Assembly (NCBI RefSeq): GCF_018294505.1
Contig: NC_057800.1
Coordinates: forward strand, 472,304,582 to 472,368,581
Reading direction: 5' to 3'
DNA length: 64,000 nucleotides
From: Triticum aestivum
Taxonomy: Eukaryota; Streptophyta; Magnoliopsida; Poales; Poaceae
Below, piece by piece: positions 42,504 to 54,744 of this stretch. The notes beneath the pieces were generated by a model. It was not told the DNA's origin and did not search any database. It was given only the letters and a program-made list of their open reading frames with translations. A program made the translations under genes and the position numbers. Position 1 is the stretch's first letter; every line of letters starts with the position of its first letter.

Positions 42504-45167
42504 TCAGACCTCGACCAAGCGAGGGGCGGCAGTGGCGACGCCGTCGAGCAGCCCGGCAGGGATGATCCATCCAAAGAAGTCCGCAAATGCCAAAACTATG
42601 TCGACTGCAAGCGGTCTGGCAAAGAGCTTGTTGTAGCGAGCAAGTGCTTCCTCCGAGATGGGCTCATCATCGCCGAGAAGCCCGAGGTGGCGTAGGAGAA
42701 CACGCTTGGCCTTGGTCTCCAAATCCAGGACTCTGGTACTCTTGGCCAGGCGACAACTGCGCCGTGGCGTGAAATTGGGCGTCACGACACCGCGCTTGCG
42801 GCACGCGGAAGGAGTCTCGAGAACGGAGGAGGGGCACGTTCTGATAGAGTTGATGTAGCTAAGGACATCCACAGGAACCAGGCAGGACGCAATGCCGTTG
42901 GAGGTAAAGATCGGAGCCTGGACGTGCGTCTGCATAGCCTCAGGAGGGGATGCGCAATCAGCAACTACGCATGGGCCCGCTGCATGTGGGGTGGATGTAG
43001 CCATGCAGGATGTGGGCCGGGCACTGGGGCTAGTTGCATGCAGCGAGGCGCCTGGGTCGGTCGTGTGCCTCGGGGGTGGGGAGGAGGTGCGCGTGGGAGG
43101 GAAGGCGGGGCCCGCCTGCATCGACGGGCGGCAGGGGGGGGAGCGGCAGCGTGCCAGACTGGGGCACAGGATCCGAGGTAGCGGTCCTCTTAGGCGTAGG
43201 ATCAGGAGTGGGGTCCGCCGAATCATCCGCGGCAGGAGCGGGTCTGTCCCCCAACGAGGATTGGCGTGGCCCACGGGTGGGATCATGCGCTAGCGACGCG
43301 GGTGGGGCCTCAATCCGGAGTTGCTGATTGGTGGCGGGAGGATCCGAGGCGGGCCAGGGCGGGGAGGGGGGATTGAGACCCACATTATTGTCAGTGGCCA
43401 GGCTGGGGGGGGGACAGATGGCACATCCAGAATGGCCAAAATTTGAACCGGGAGGGGGGGGGGCGAGGAGTTTGTCCTCGAGCGGCGGTCGTCCGCGATA
43501 GCCTTTGACGAACTGGGGGCCCGCGGTTGACGCAGCCAATGGCTGGATGGGGCCCCAGAACGCCCTGCCACCCACGAAACGGTGGGGGCCCACTGTGGCG
43601 ACGATGCCGATGCCGACCAGAGCTGTGGCCAGAGGCGCTGGAGGGGCGGTGGTCGGGGGCAGGTGGCGGGAAGTTGTGTCGGCGAGGCCACACCTCCGAA
43701 GGAGGGGGGAGGGTGCGAGGCCGCCATCACCGTCCTAGCTGGCGGGCGGAGGCGGGGTGGAGGGGCGGGGAAGCGGTAGTCGGCGGCATGGCGAACGTGG
43801 ATTGACACTTGAAAATGTAGCATATGCACGGCGAAACGGTCGACGAGGTCCGGGTTCGCGCCGGCGAGGTCGTCCGGCTCGACCAGGAGGAGCTCAGAGG
43901 AGCATGGAATGGCATCAGGGTTGGTGGTCTAGGCCGTTAGCTGGAAGACCGACATGTCGCTACCGTCGAGCGTCTCGGGAGCGAGCCGGTCGACCAGGCA
44001 GAACGAGGCGAGGAGATGTCCCAGCCATGCTCTGGAATGCCGGTGATCTCGATGTCGACAGCGATGCGGAGGGAGACTGGCTCGGCCCCAGCGAGGCGAC
44101 TCTAGGGGTGGATATGCAACTGGAACTTGGCGGCGCGGATGGGTCTTGCGGCCACGAGAGCACGGGAAGCGGCATCGCAAAAACGGAGCAGGAACTCGTC
44201 GTCGCGGCGACGGTGGATGGAGAAGTCAGTCGGCGCGAACTGGAAGCGCTCCCGCAGCACACGCGCCACGTCAGCGGCGGAGACCCCAGAGTGGTTCCTG
44301 GCGATAATGGCGGTCAGGGCCAGGTCCAGAGCATGCTCTACCTCCTCCAACCTGGCAGGGCGGGGGATGTAGCAGATGGCGCCAGCCGGCCGCAAGGCGG
44401 GGTGGCCCGACAGGGAGATGGGTGCAGACGGCGAGCTGGGGTGAGCAGAGTTGCAGGAGGAAGGAGTGGTCGAGGGAGTTACCGCGGCGGAGGAGGTGGT
44501 GGTGGTGGCGTTGGAGGCTAAGGACGAACCCAACCTAGGCCAGGAGACCACGGGTGGGGATGGGCCCGCAACGCTCGAAGCCAAAGAACCAATGGAGCCA
44601 GGGGACGATGGGCGCGTGTGCTTGGCCGACGGCGTGCCCTCCGGAGAGGACGAGCGGGGGGTCATGCAGAACCTCACGATGTGGCCGAAGAAACGACAAC
44701 GGCGGTAGCGCACGTCCTTTCAGCACTCAGAGCGCGGGTGGGTGCCGAGGCAGCGCGAGCACTCTCCCAGGCGCTGGGGGGAGGGGGGGGGGTCGGGCGC
44801 GCCCGCCACGGTCGTCGCGCCGGCGGCGGCGCAGAGCAGGAGGTCGAGGACGGCGACGGCTACGCGCGACCTCCCAGCCACCACCACCACCAGCGGCATC
44901 ACCAGTCTCGTGCTCTACCTGGTACACCATGGAGTGGGATCCGGGGCATACAGCGGGTGGCAAGGGCGGGGGAGCGGGGTGGGCGGGGGAGACCGGAGGC
45001 GAGCAGAGGGCAAGGCGATAGGAGCGGGGGCGATGGTCGGAGTCAGCCGAGGACGGGCTGGACTCCATCCAGCGGCGCTCGTGGGGTCGGCCTCCCGCGG
45101 CCGAGGGGGGGGGGGGAGGAAGGCGAGGCCATGGGGTGGGCGACGGTGCCGGAGTGGCAGCCGCCAC
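42504..45167 (-). pseudogene. LINE ORF1 (gag-like, nucleic-acid-binding), frameshifted
   Basis: The clearest C-terminal piece (43286-42504) ends RRSCRLAKSTRVLDLETKAK, ISEEALARYNKLFARPL and LAFADFFGW, as in plant L1 ORF1. Upstream (44713-44102) lies a DUF4283-like stretch (LRERFQFAPTDFSIHRRRDD, then CDAASRALVAARPI). Before that are two degenerate zinc knuckles, CSRCLGTHPRSEC and RRCRFFGHIVRFC. G-rich homopolymers (for example near 44775 and 45110) cause frameshifts, and a stop lies between the knuckles. The antisense ORFs across this GC-rich block are shadows. Confidence 0.75.
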
Positions 45168-45248
45168 GACGGGAAGGTGGCCGACGACGGCTGGAGTGGC
45201 CGTCGGCGGATCTGGGGCTTGGGCGCGGAGGCTAGCTCGTTAAGTTTT

Positions 45249-46696
45249 ATTGCTATTGCTTTCTTCATGACTTATACATATTCCTCTGACTATGAGATTA
45301 TGTAACTCCCGAATACCGGAGGAACACCTTATGTGCTATCAAACGTCACAACGTAACTAGGTGATTATAAAGATGCTCTACAGGTGTCTCCGAAGGTGTT
45401 TGTTGGGTTGGCATAGATCGAGATTAGGATTTGTCACTCTGAGTATCGGAGAGGTATCTCTAAGCCCTCTCAGTAATGCACGTCACTATAAGCCTTGCAA
45501 GCAATGTGAGGAATGAGTTAGTTGTGGGATGATGCATTACGGAATGAGTAAAGAGACTTGCCGGTAATGAGATTGAACTAGGTATCAGGATACCGACGAT
45601 CGAATCTCGGCAAGTAACATACCGATGACAAAGGGAATAACATATGTTGTCATTGCGGTTTGACCGATAAAGATCTTCGTAGAATATGTAGGAACCAATA
45701 TGAGCATCCAGGTTCTGCTATTGGTTATTAACCGGAGATGTGTCTCGGTCATGTCTACATAGTTCTCGAACTCATAGGGTCCGCACGCTTAACGTTCGAT
45801 GATGATTTGTATTATGAGTTATGTGTTTTGGTGACCGAAGTTTGTTCGGAGTCCTGGATGATATCACGGACATGACGAGGAGTCTCGAAATGGTCTAGAG
45901 GTAAAGATTGATATATTGGACGATGATATTTGGACACCGGAATGGTTTCGGAATGGTTCGGGTATTTTTCGGAGAACCAAGGGGTTACCGGAACCCCGCA
46001 GGGAAGTATTGGTCCTAAATGGGCCGTAGGGGAGAGGGGAGGCAGCCCACAAGGGGTGGCCGCGCCCCCCTCCCATAGGGAGTCCGAATTGGACTAGGGG
46101 AGGGGGCGCACCCCCCTTTCCTTCTCCTCTTCCCTCTCCCTTCCCTCTTTCCCCCTCCATGAGAAGGAAAAGGGGGGGGGGGGAGAATCCTACTAGGAGT
46201 GGAGTCCTAGTAGGACTCCCCCCTTGGCGCGCCCCTGGTGGCTGGCCTCCTCCTCTCCCTCCTTTATATACGTGAGAAGGTCACCCCTTGGAGACACACC
46301 AATTGTTCCAAGCCGTGTGCGACGTCTCTCCCCACGGTTTACTCCTCCGGTCATATTCACGTAGTGCTTAGGCGAAGCCCTGCGCGGATCACATCACCAT
46401 CACTATCACCACGCCATCATGCTAACGAAACTCTCCCTTGACCCTCTGCTGGATCAAGAGTTCGAGGGACGTCATCGAGCTGAACGTGTGCTAAACTCGG
46501 AGGTGTCGTACGTTTGGTACTTGACCAGTTGGATCGCGAAGACGTTCAACTACATCAACCGCGTTAACCTAACGCTTCCGCTTTCGGTCTACGAGGATAC
46601 GTTGACACACTCTCCCCCTCTCGTTTCTATGCATCTCCTAGATAGATCTTGCATTATCATAGGAATTTTTTTAATTGCATGCTACGTTCCCCAACA
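45249..46696 (+). repeat. 5' LTR of element 6, second part
   Basis: This continues the LTR from the LINE target and ends GTTCCCCAACA at 46696. TATATA near 46265 is the likely TATA box. It matches the corresponding part of the element 1 LTRs with many differences. PBS TGGCATCCGAGCC follows at 46698. Confidence 0.92.
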
Positions 46697-46710
46697 GTGG
46701 CATCCGAGCC

Positions 46711-47920
46711 AGGTCTATGCGTAGATGATATGCACGAGTAGAACACAATGAGTTGTGGGCGATAATAGTCATACTGCTTACCACCAACATCTTATTTTGA
46801 TTCAGCGATATTGTTGGATGAAGCAGCCCGGACTAACCTTACATGACCACGTTCATGAGACCGGATCCACCGATAGACATGCAACTTGTTTTGCATAAAG
46901 GTGGCTGGCGGGTGTCTGTTTCTCCAACTTTAGTTGAATCTAATTTGACTATGGCCGGTCCTTGTTGAAGGTTAAAACAACACACTTGACGAAAAATCGT
47001 TGTGGTTTTGATGCGTAGGTAAGAATGGTTCTTGCTAGAAGCCCGTAGCAGCCACGTAAAACTTACAACAACAAAGTAGTGGACGTCTAACTTGTTTTTG
47101 CAGGGCTTGTTGTGATGTGATATGGTCAAGACATGATGTGATATAAGTTATTGTATGAGATGATCATGTTTTGTATAAGTTATCGGCAACTGGCAGGAGC
47201 CTTATGGTCGTCGCTTTATTGTATGAAATGCAATCACCATGTAATTGCTTTATTTTATCACTATGCGGTAGCGATAGTCGTAGAAGCAATAGTTGGCGAG
47301 ATGACAACGACGCTAGGATGGAGATCAAGGTGTCGAGCCAGTGACGATGGAGAGCATGACGATGCTTTGGAGATGGAGATCAAAGGCATAAGATGATGAT
47401 GGCCATATCATGTCACATATTTTGATTGCATGTGATGTTTATCTTTTATGCATCTTATTTTGCTTGGTACGACGGTAGCATTATAAGATGATACCTCACT
47501 AAATTTCAAGGTATAAGTGTTCTCCTTGAGTATGCTCCGTTTCTATAGTTCGTCATGCCGAGACACCACGTGATGATCGGGTGTGATAAGCTCTATGTTC
47601 ACATACAACGGGTGTAAGACAGTTTTTCATGTGCAGAATACTCAGGTTAAACTCGACAAGCCGCATATGCAGATATGGCCTTGGAACATGAGACCGAAAG
47701 GTCGAACATGAATCATATAGTCGATATGTTCACCATTGAAAACTAATCCATCTCATGTGATGATCGGACATGGTTTGGTTCATATGGATCACGTGATCAT
47801 TTAGATGACTAGAGGGATGTCTATCTAAGTGGGAGTTCTTAAGTAATGTGATTAATTGAACTTCAATTTATCATGAACTTAGTCCTGATAGTTTTTGCAT
47901 ATCTATGTTGTTGTAGATCA
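46711..47920 (+). other. Leader of element 6
   Basis: This non-coding stretch lies between PBS and gag and is alignable with 2216-3432 of element 1. I see no gene in it. Confidence 0.6.
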
Positions 47921-48760
47921 ATGGCCCGTGCTACCATTCCCTTGAATTTTAATGCGTTCCTAGAGAAAGCTAAGTTGAAAGATGATGGTAGCAACTATAC
48001 GGACTGGTCCGTGACTTGAGGATTATCCTCATTGCTGCATAGAAGAATTATGTCCTGGAAGCACCTCTAGGTGCAAGGCCTGATGCAGGAGCAACTCCGG
48101 ATGTTATGAACGTCTGGCAAGCTAAATCTGATGACTACTCGATAGTTCAGTGTGCCATGCTTTATGGCTTAGAATCGGGACTTCAAAGACATTTTGAACG
48201 TCATGGAGCATATGAGATGTTCCAAGAGTTGAAGTTAATATTTCAAGCAAATGCCCGAGTTGAGAGATATGAAGTATCCAACAAGTTCTATAGCTGCAAG
48301 ATGGAGGAGAACAGTTCTGTCAGTGAACACATACTCAGAATGTCTGGGTACCATAACCAGTTGACTCAAGTGGGAGTTAATCTTCCAGATGATAGTGTTA
48401 TTGACAGAGTTCTTCAACACTGCCACCAAGCTATAAAGGCTTCATGATGAACTATAATATGCAAGGGATGGAAAAGAAAATTCCCGAGCTCTTCGCAACG
48501 CTTGAAGCTGCGGAGGTAGAAATCAAGAAGGAGCATCAATTTTTGATGGTTAACAAGACCATAGTTTCAAGAAAAAGGGCAAAGGGAAGAAGGGTAACTT
48601 CAAGAAGAATAACAAGCAAGTTGATGCTCCTGGGAAGAAGCCCAAGTCTGGACCTAAGCCTAAAACTGAGTGCTTCTACTGCAAAGGGACTGGTCACTCA
48701 AAGCGGAACTGCCCCAAGTATTTGGTGGATAAGAAGGATGGCAAAGTGAAAGGTATATTT
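47921..48760 (+). pseudogene. gag of element 6, start intact, early frameshift
   Basis: Translation would start at ATG 47921 (MARATIPLNFNAFLEKAKL). A one-base deletion near 48006 relative to element 1 brings a TGA within about 35 codons, and a TAG lies near 48040. Later pieces keep the BARE-type capsid features (CAMLYGLESGLQRHFERHGA, then YEVSNKFYSCKMEENSSV) and the zinc knuckle CFYCKGTGHSKRNC near 48672. The kept start codon is a useful contrast with element 1. Confidence 0.85.
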
Positions 48761-50765
48761 GATATACATGTTATTGATGTGTACCTTACTAATGCTCGTA
48801 GTAGCACTTGGGTATTTGATACTGATTCTATTGCTCATATTTTCAACTTGAAACAGGGGCTACGTATTAAACGAAGATTGGCTAAGAACGAGGTGACGAT
48901 GCGTGTCGGAAATGGTTCCAAGGTCGATGTGATCTCCGTCGGCACGCTACCTCTACATCTACCTTCGGGATTAGTTTTAGACCTGAATAATTGCTATTTG
49001 GTGCCAACGTTGAGCATGAATATTATATCTGGATCTTATTTGATGCAAGACGGTTATTCATTTAAATCAGAGAATAATGGTTGTTCTATTTATATGAGTA
49101 ATATCTTTTATGTTCATGCACCCTTGATGAGTGGTCTATATTTGTTGAATCTCGATCGTAGTGATACACATATTCATAATATTGAAGCCAAAAGATGCAA
49201 AGACAATAATGATAGTGCAACTTATTTGTGGCACTGCCATTTAGGTCATATTGGTGTAAAGTGCATGAAGAAACTCCATGCTGATGGGCTTTTGGAATCA
49301 CTTGATTATGAATCACTTGATGCTTGCGAACCATGCCTCATGGGCAAGATGACTAAGACTCCGTTCTGCGGAACAATGGAGCGAGCCACTGACTTATTGG
49401 AAATAATACATACTGATGTATGCGGTCCGATGAGTGTTGAGGCTCATGGAGGGTATCATTATTTTCCGACCTTCACAGATGATTTGAGCAGATATGGGTA
49501 TATCTACTTAATGAAACATAAGTCTGAAACATTTGAAAAGTTCAAAGAATTTCAGAGTGAAGTGGAAAATCATCGTAACAAGAATATAAAGTTTCTATGA
49601 TCTGATCGTGGAGGTGAATATTTGAGTTACGAGTTTGGTCTTCATTTGAAACAATGTAGAATAGTTTCGCAACTCACGCCACGTGGAACACCACAGCGTA
49701 ATGGTGTGTCCGAACGTCGTAACCATACTTTATTAGATATGGTGCAATCTATGATGTCTCTTACCGATTTACCACTATCGTTTGGGGTTATACTTTGGAG
49801 ACAGCTGCATTCACGTTAAATAGGACACCATCTAAATTCGTTGAGATGACACCATATGAAATGTGGTTTAGCAAGAAACCTAAGTTGTTGTTTCTTAAAG
49901 TTTGGGGCTGCGATGCTTATGTGAAAAATCTTCAACCTGATAAGCTCAAACCCAAATCGGAGAAGTGCGTCTTCATAGGATACCCAAAAGAAACTGTTGG
50001 GTACACCTTCTATCACATATCCGAAGGAAAGATATTTGTTGCTAAGAATGGATCCTTTCTAGAGAAGGAGTTTCTCTCGAAAGAAGTGAGTGGGAGGAAA
50101 GTAGAACTTGATGAGGTAGTTGTACCTTCTCTCGAATTGGAAAGTGGTTCATCACAGAAATCAGTTTCAGCGATGCCTACACCAATTAGTGAGGAAGCTA
50201 ATGATAATGATCATGAAACTTCAGATCAAGTTACTACTGAACCTCGTAGGTCAACCAGAGTACGTTCCGCACCAGAGTGGTATGGTAATCCTGTTATGGA
50301 AGTCATGTTACTAGACCATGATGAACTTACGAACTATGAGGAAGCGATGATGAGCCCAGAATCTGCAAAATGGCTTGAGGCCATGAAATCTGAGATGGGA
50401 TCCATGTATGAGAACAAAGTGTGACTTTGGTTGACTTGCCCGATGATCGTCAAGCCATAGAAAATAAATGGATCTTCAATAAGAAGACTGATCCTGATGG
50501 TAATGTTACTGTATACAAAGCTCGACTTGTTGCAAAAGGTTTTCGACAAGTTCAAGAAGTTGATTACGATGAGACCTTCTCACTCGTAGCTATGCTTAAG
50601 TCTGTCTGAATCATGTTAGCAATTGCCACATTTTATGATTATGAAATTTGGCAAATTGATGTCAAAACTGCATTCCTTAATGGATTTCTTAAAGAAGAGT
50701 TGTATATGATGCAACCAGAAGGTTTTGTCGATCCTAAAGGTGCTAACAAAGTGTTTAAGGTCCAG
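48722..50765 (+). pseudogene. Protease-integrase-RT remnant of element 6, 3' half deleted
   Basis: The longest piece (48722-49600) contains the protease region (WVFDTDSIAHIF, where the active-site motif DTG reads DTD) and the integrase zinc region (LWHCHLGHIGVKCMKKLHA, then CEPCLMGKMTKTPF). The core follows (IHTDVCGPMSVEAHG, then FTDDLSRYGYIYL). Frame breaks lie near 49600 and 49780. The RT begins near 50360 with a frameshift near 50422 and a TGA near 50607, reaches the block [18 protein letters not shown] and stops at 50765. From there the sequence jumps into the LTR. Confidence 0.87.
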
Positions 50766-51068
50766 TGTCGCCTCTACTAGACTAGCTCGTTAATCAAAAA
50801 TTGTTAAGTTTCCTGACCATAGACATGTGTTGTCATTTGATGAGCGGGATCACATCATTAGGAGAATGATGAGATGGACAAGACCCATCCGTTAGCTTAG
50901 CATAATGATCGTTAAGTTTTATTGCTATTGCTTTATTCATGACTTATACATATTCCTCTGACTATGATATTATGCAACTCCCGAATACCGGAGGAACACC
51001 TTATGTGCTATCAAATGTCACAACATAACTGTGTGAGTATAAAGATGCTCTACACGTGTCTCCGAAGT
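50766..51068 (+). repeat. 3' LTR fragment of element 6
   Basis: This fragment starts inside the LTR (the segment gcctctactagactagctcg, equal to 37022 onward) and ends at tctccgaag where element 7 begins. It includes the uninterrupted counterpart of the LINE target (gatcgttaagttttattgc, near 50907). That confirms the LINE insertion is private to the 5' LTR. Confidence 0.88.
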
Positions 51069-52094
51069 TGACACCAGATTTTGGCACGGTCAAGAACTTA
51101 TTTAAGATGGCCTAAAATGGATAAGTGATCTACATGGAAGAGTTCCGTATTATTGATATGAACATCGTTGAAGTTTGGGTCATCGCCGTCCGATTTCATC
51201 TCGAAGGCCGAAACTATGCTCAAAGTACTAAGATCTTATATTCAGAGTACAGTTTGGCCGATTAGGCCCCCAAGACGACCTCAAATGGAAAAATGATCTA
51301 CATAGGTTGTATTCGTCTCGTCGGAACGATCGATTTTGATATAAAAATCTTCTAGATCCGAGTTTTTATGCAAAAGTTAGAGCAATCGGAGTGCAGCCCT
51401 GTCACGAGGCGAGATGTGGCGCGCCCCACCACACACATGTCTGATGGGTAGCGCGAGGGAATAGCCTGTTTTGTGCGACCAATTTAACCCTCAAGATGAC
51501 CTCTGATCAAAAAACCTTCAACATGAAAATTGTTCGTCTCGTCGAAACGGTCAGGATTGCTTTTGGGCTCGTTTTCATCCGAGATCGTTTACCGCCACAA
51601 AAAAGACCCTCAAGATGCAGCCAGTTTAAACCGAATAGTTTTGGAAAGTTCGGATAAAACCAATCCGAATTTGACTAGGGTTTTGGACATGAATCCAAGC
51701 CTTTTCCTTTCACAGGAAGTCCAGCCGCCTCTTATATATTTATTAAGGGGTGACGACCAATTGAACAACACACAATCGAACAAATCATCTACCACTTTTT
51801 ATATTTTATCTTTTCTCCCTAACCCTAGTTCTTCTTCTTCCTCGTTCTTCGTCTGTTCTTCGTGCAGGGCGGCGAACCTCGAGGCCCTAGGGGCGATCAG
51901 GTCGACCTAGGGCAGCCCATAGCTGCCGCGCGCCCTGACGGGGTCCCTCCCGGGCGCGTGGGGTTTTGGGTCATCAAAAGCGCCCGCCGGATTGCTTGTG
52001 TACCGCACTTCCGGACGGGTCTCCTTCGACGTGAGCTGCGGTGCATCACCCCCGGCGTTGGAGGTACACGGTGACGTGTTCATGTGCGAACACA
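51069..52094 (+). repeat. 5' LTR of element 7
   Basis: The LTR starts TGACACC and probably ends GCGAACACA at 52094, five bases before the PBS. A TATA-like TATATATT lies at 51733-51740. The right boundary is inferred from the PBS position, because the 3' LTR is not in the window. Confidence 0.75.
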
Positions 52095-52099
52095 CTTTT

Positions 52100-52117
52100 T
52101 GGCGACTCCGCTGGGGA
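52100..52117 (+). other. Primer-binding site of element 7
   Basis: TGGCGACTCCGCTGGGGA has the shape of the tRNA-complementary PBS of several plant Gypsy elements. I cannot name the tRNA with confidence. Confidence 0.7.
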
Positions 52118-52194
52118 AGAAGTTTTGAACGGTCTCCAGCCCGTTCTTGCTACGAAGAGATCGTCATCAAGTTGCTGCAATCTACAAAGGTAAT

Positions 52195-53886
52195 ATGAAT
52201 ACCCAATTCCCCTTTGTAGATGCAAATAATCCATATGTTGTTGCTGGATCACCTAATGAGGATAATGTATCGGCTAGCCCTAGTTTTATCAATCATGCAT
52301 CTAATTATGCGGAAGGGCCGATGCAAAACAATCTTCATGCTTTAAATTCTTATGATTTTAGCAACATACAACATATGTATCCAAACTCTGATGCATCAGC
52401 AACCCCACAAATCCATATGCCGGTGAACAACATGATGGGTTTGGTTAATCAATTTGAAACACCTCATGTTAAAATTTCCAATAGCATACAAGAAAGTGTT
52501 TCTCCTTTTTATTCATCGGCAACTAATTTGCAATATGTGAATCCAACCTTACCGATGTATGGGAGAATTGGCCATGCTACTACTATGTATTCAGCCAGTT
52601 ACTCTCAACCATCATATGCTACTCCTCATGTTAGTAATTTTTCAGCACCGTATGCAACTGTAGATGTTCATAATTCGGCCCCGCATCTTCATGGTCATAG
52701 CCGAATAAGTGAAAATTTTACAGGAACACATGTGCCATCATCAAATAATGTAGCATATAATGCATACTCTACGCAATTTAAGAATTTCGGCAACACTCGT
52801 GAATCATTGCCGAAAGAATCTAAAAGTATTGCGGAGCAATCTCTTCCGGAAGCGGTTGTGGCTGCATTAAAAAAGAGCTTGGCACAAAACAAGAGAATTA
52901 GTGCTCTCTGCCTTGAACAATATGAAAAGGGGTCGTTTCCTGATTATGCTGCAATAAAGGCTAGAGTTTTGCAAGAAGATGAAACTACATGCATTGATAG
53001 AATTTGCGAAAGAGCATATGGTTATACAACAGTGCATACACCTCCACCTAGTACTGCAGCATATTATACACCCCCTACACAGTTGCAAAATTTCAGCAAG
53101 ACTAACAGTTCATTGCCGAAAGATCCTAAAAGCATTGGGGGGCAAACTACACTAGAGCGGGTTGAAATTGAGAGGGAAGTTAAAGCTTTGCGCGATAGGG
53201 TGCAAATACTTCGCCAAGAGAGAATTGATAGGGAATTAGCTCAAAGAAAAGAAGCCTTGCCAATTGATATAACCGGTGAAAAGAATGATGATTCGGAAAC
53301 TAAAAGTGCTTCGGTTGAAAAAGTCGAAGCAAGTTATATATATTCCGAATCCATCAATTCCAAAGAGGCAAACATTATTGAGAAAGGACATGGAAAGTAC
53401 AACAAGATAGCCATACTTGATTTTTCTGAAGTTAATGGAACCTACTTCCTACCCTATGAGTTTTGTGCCATAGAAATTGATGATCTTCAAGAACAAGAAC
53501 AAGTAGCCGAAGAAAGCTTGGTGGACGAAGATCTTGAAACTAATGATGCACCAAATCAGGAAAAAGATGATGACAAGGCGTTGGGGAGCTATCCGAAGGT
53601 GGAGCAAGATATTCTTCAAGTCACACCACCGTCATCCTCTCCCAACATATTTGAAGAGGTATGTCTAGTAATTAATTTACCTGTTTTCAGATTTGGTCAT
53701 GACTTAGTTGTTGATGCATATATTAGAAAAATCTTCATAAGAAATATTGAGAGACCAATGAAGAAGGGTAATTTATTTGTTAGCAATCAGATTGTCACAA
53801 AGCATATCGGTCAACATATGCACCATTCAGAAAGACTGATAGTGAAAAATTATTGCAGCCAAGGCTTTCCCCATTGCTTTATCTAA
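52195..53886 (+). CDS. Long open ORF of element 7, 563 aa, gag-like by position
   Basis: The frame is intact from ATG 52195 to a stop at 53884-53886. I chose this ATG because it is the first after the PBS. The N-terminal 210 residues are rich in Asn, Ser, Tyr and Pro and look disordered. Two related segments follow, each beginning with a SLPK(E/D)xKSI phrase (near residues 203 and 310). The first precedes a helical region (LPEAVVAALKKSLAQNKRIS). The second precedes a charged coiled-coil-like helix (EREVKALRDRVQILRQERID). An acidic stretch and a short C-terminal domain close it. There is no zinc knuckle. I do not recognise a family; the position suggests the N-terminal part of gag. Confidence 0.6.
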   Translation: MNTQFPFVDANNPYVVAGSPNEDNVSASPSFINHASNYAEGPMQNNLHALNSYDFSNIQHMYPNSDASATPQIHMPVNNMMGLVNQFETPHVKISNSIQESVSPFYSSATNLQYVNPTLPMYGRIGHATTMYSASYSQPSYATPHVSNFSAPYATVDVHNSAPHLHGHSRISENFTGTHVPSSNNVAYNAYSTQFKNFGNTRESLPKESKSIAEQSLPEAVVAALKKSLAQNKRISALCLEQYEKGSFPDYAAIKARVLQEDETTCIDRICERAYGYTTVHTPPPSTAAYYTPPTQLQNFSKTNSSLPKDPKSIGGQTTLERVEIEREVKALRDRVQILRQERIDRELAQRKEALPIDITGEKNDDSETKSASVEKVEASYIYSESINSKEANIIEKGHGKYNKIAILDFSEVNGTYFLPYEFCAIEIDDLQEQEQVAEESLVDEDLETNDAPNQEKDDDKALGSYPKVEQDILQVTPPSSSPNIFEEVCLVINLPVFRFGHDLVVDAYIRKIFIRNIERPMKKGNLFVSNQIVTKHIGQHMHHSERLIVKNYCSQGFPHCFI

Positions 53887-54046
53887 AGCTCATATCTAAT
53901 TGGGTAGCTTTGCTTATTTCTTACTTGGCTTACACTTGGTCTCAACTGAGACATCTATGTTCTAAATATCTTCGTTTCAGAAATTTAAAGCCAAGGTTAA
54001 ATTCTATTGAGAAAACCGATGCTAATATAATATCTTATCCAAATAC

Positions 54047-54697
54047 TGTCGGTGTTCTGGGAACGGGGGTCCTCAGACTTGCCTGCCCGCGGCCCGCGGT
54101 GTGGCTCAAAGGGGGGGCCCAGCACGACCCGTCTTCACCAACACAAACCCAAGACCCTCGCGAGGGGCCAAGCCTCGTGGGGCAGATGACGCGGAGCTTC
54201 CTCAGGCACGGCCTCATCAGGCTGGCTCACGAGGAGGCGGAGAGATCAAGGCGGGGTACCTCACGAGGTGCCCGTGACGCAAGCCATGACGACTTAGGGC
54301 GCCAGGCGGGTGCCAGCCCGCGCAGCGTCCTCCTTCCCTCTTTGGTGTAAAGGGGGCAAGCGCAGCCACGGAGTACCGAGGCATCAGGCAAAGGTTGCCA
54401 TTTCGGTGCAACGAGACCAAGACCAGGAGGACTACGAGATGGAGGTCACCGTGGAGCCCAAGACGGCGTCATCACCAGAGCTTTGCATAGGCGAAGACTG
54501 CTTTTGTCAGGATAGCTGATACTTGCTGTCCCCCTTCAAATTAGCCCGCCATTGTTGGCTCCCTTCCCGCTCAATATTTGGGGAGAGGACCAGGGCCCCT
54601 ATAAATAGGACTAGCCACCCCAGGGTAGGGGGGATCGAGAATCAGCCAACCTAGAAACAAGCTGGGGTCGAAATCAGGGTCGGTCCGTTGGAGGGAA

Positions 54698-54744
<47 letters not shown>

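Larger units (their letters stand above)
37173..45236 (-). mobile_element. L1-type LINE retrotransposon, near full length, split by a solo LTR
   Basis: This minus-strand non-LTR element is about 6.5 kb after removing the solo LTR at 38500-40078. Its 3' end (plus-strand 37173) abuts a short T run. The flanks share the 12-bp duplication TCGTTAAGTTTT (37161-37172 and 45237-45248), typical of target-primed reverse transcription. The undisrupted target can be seen in the 3' LTR of the host element near 50910. ORF1 has zinc-knuckle remnants. ORF2 has endonuclease, RT and a C-terminal zf-RVT region. Confidence 0.93.
36874..51068 (+). mobile_element. BARE1/Angela-type Copia element (element 6), internally deleted and interrupted
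   Basis: This plus-strand element is closely related to element 1. Its 5' LTR (36874-37172 plus 45249-46696) is split by a LINE. Gag and pol follow at 47921-50765. A deletion joins mid-RT directly to a point inside the 3' LTR, of which only 50766-51068 remains before element 7. The five bases before it (36869-36873, tcccg) would be the target copy, but the partner is lost. It interrupts the CACTA-like element. Confidence 0.9.

Noticed and set aside
42892..45305. Many overlapping long ORFs on the plus strand in the GC-rich block
   Set aside because: They are antisense shadows of LINE ORF1 and ORF2. Their composition is Gly/Arg/Ala-rich with no domains, while the minus strand shows real LINE motifs.
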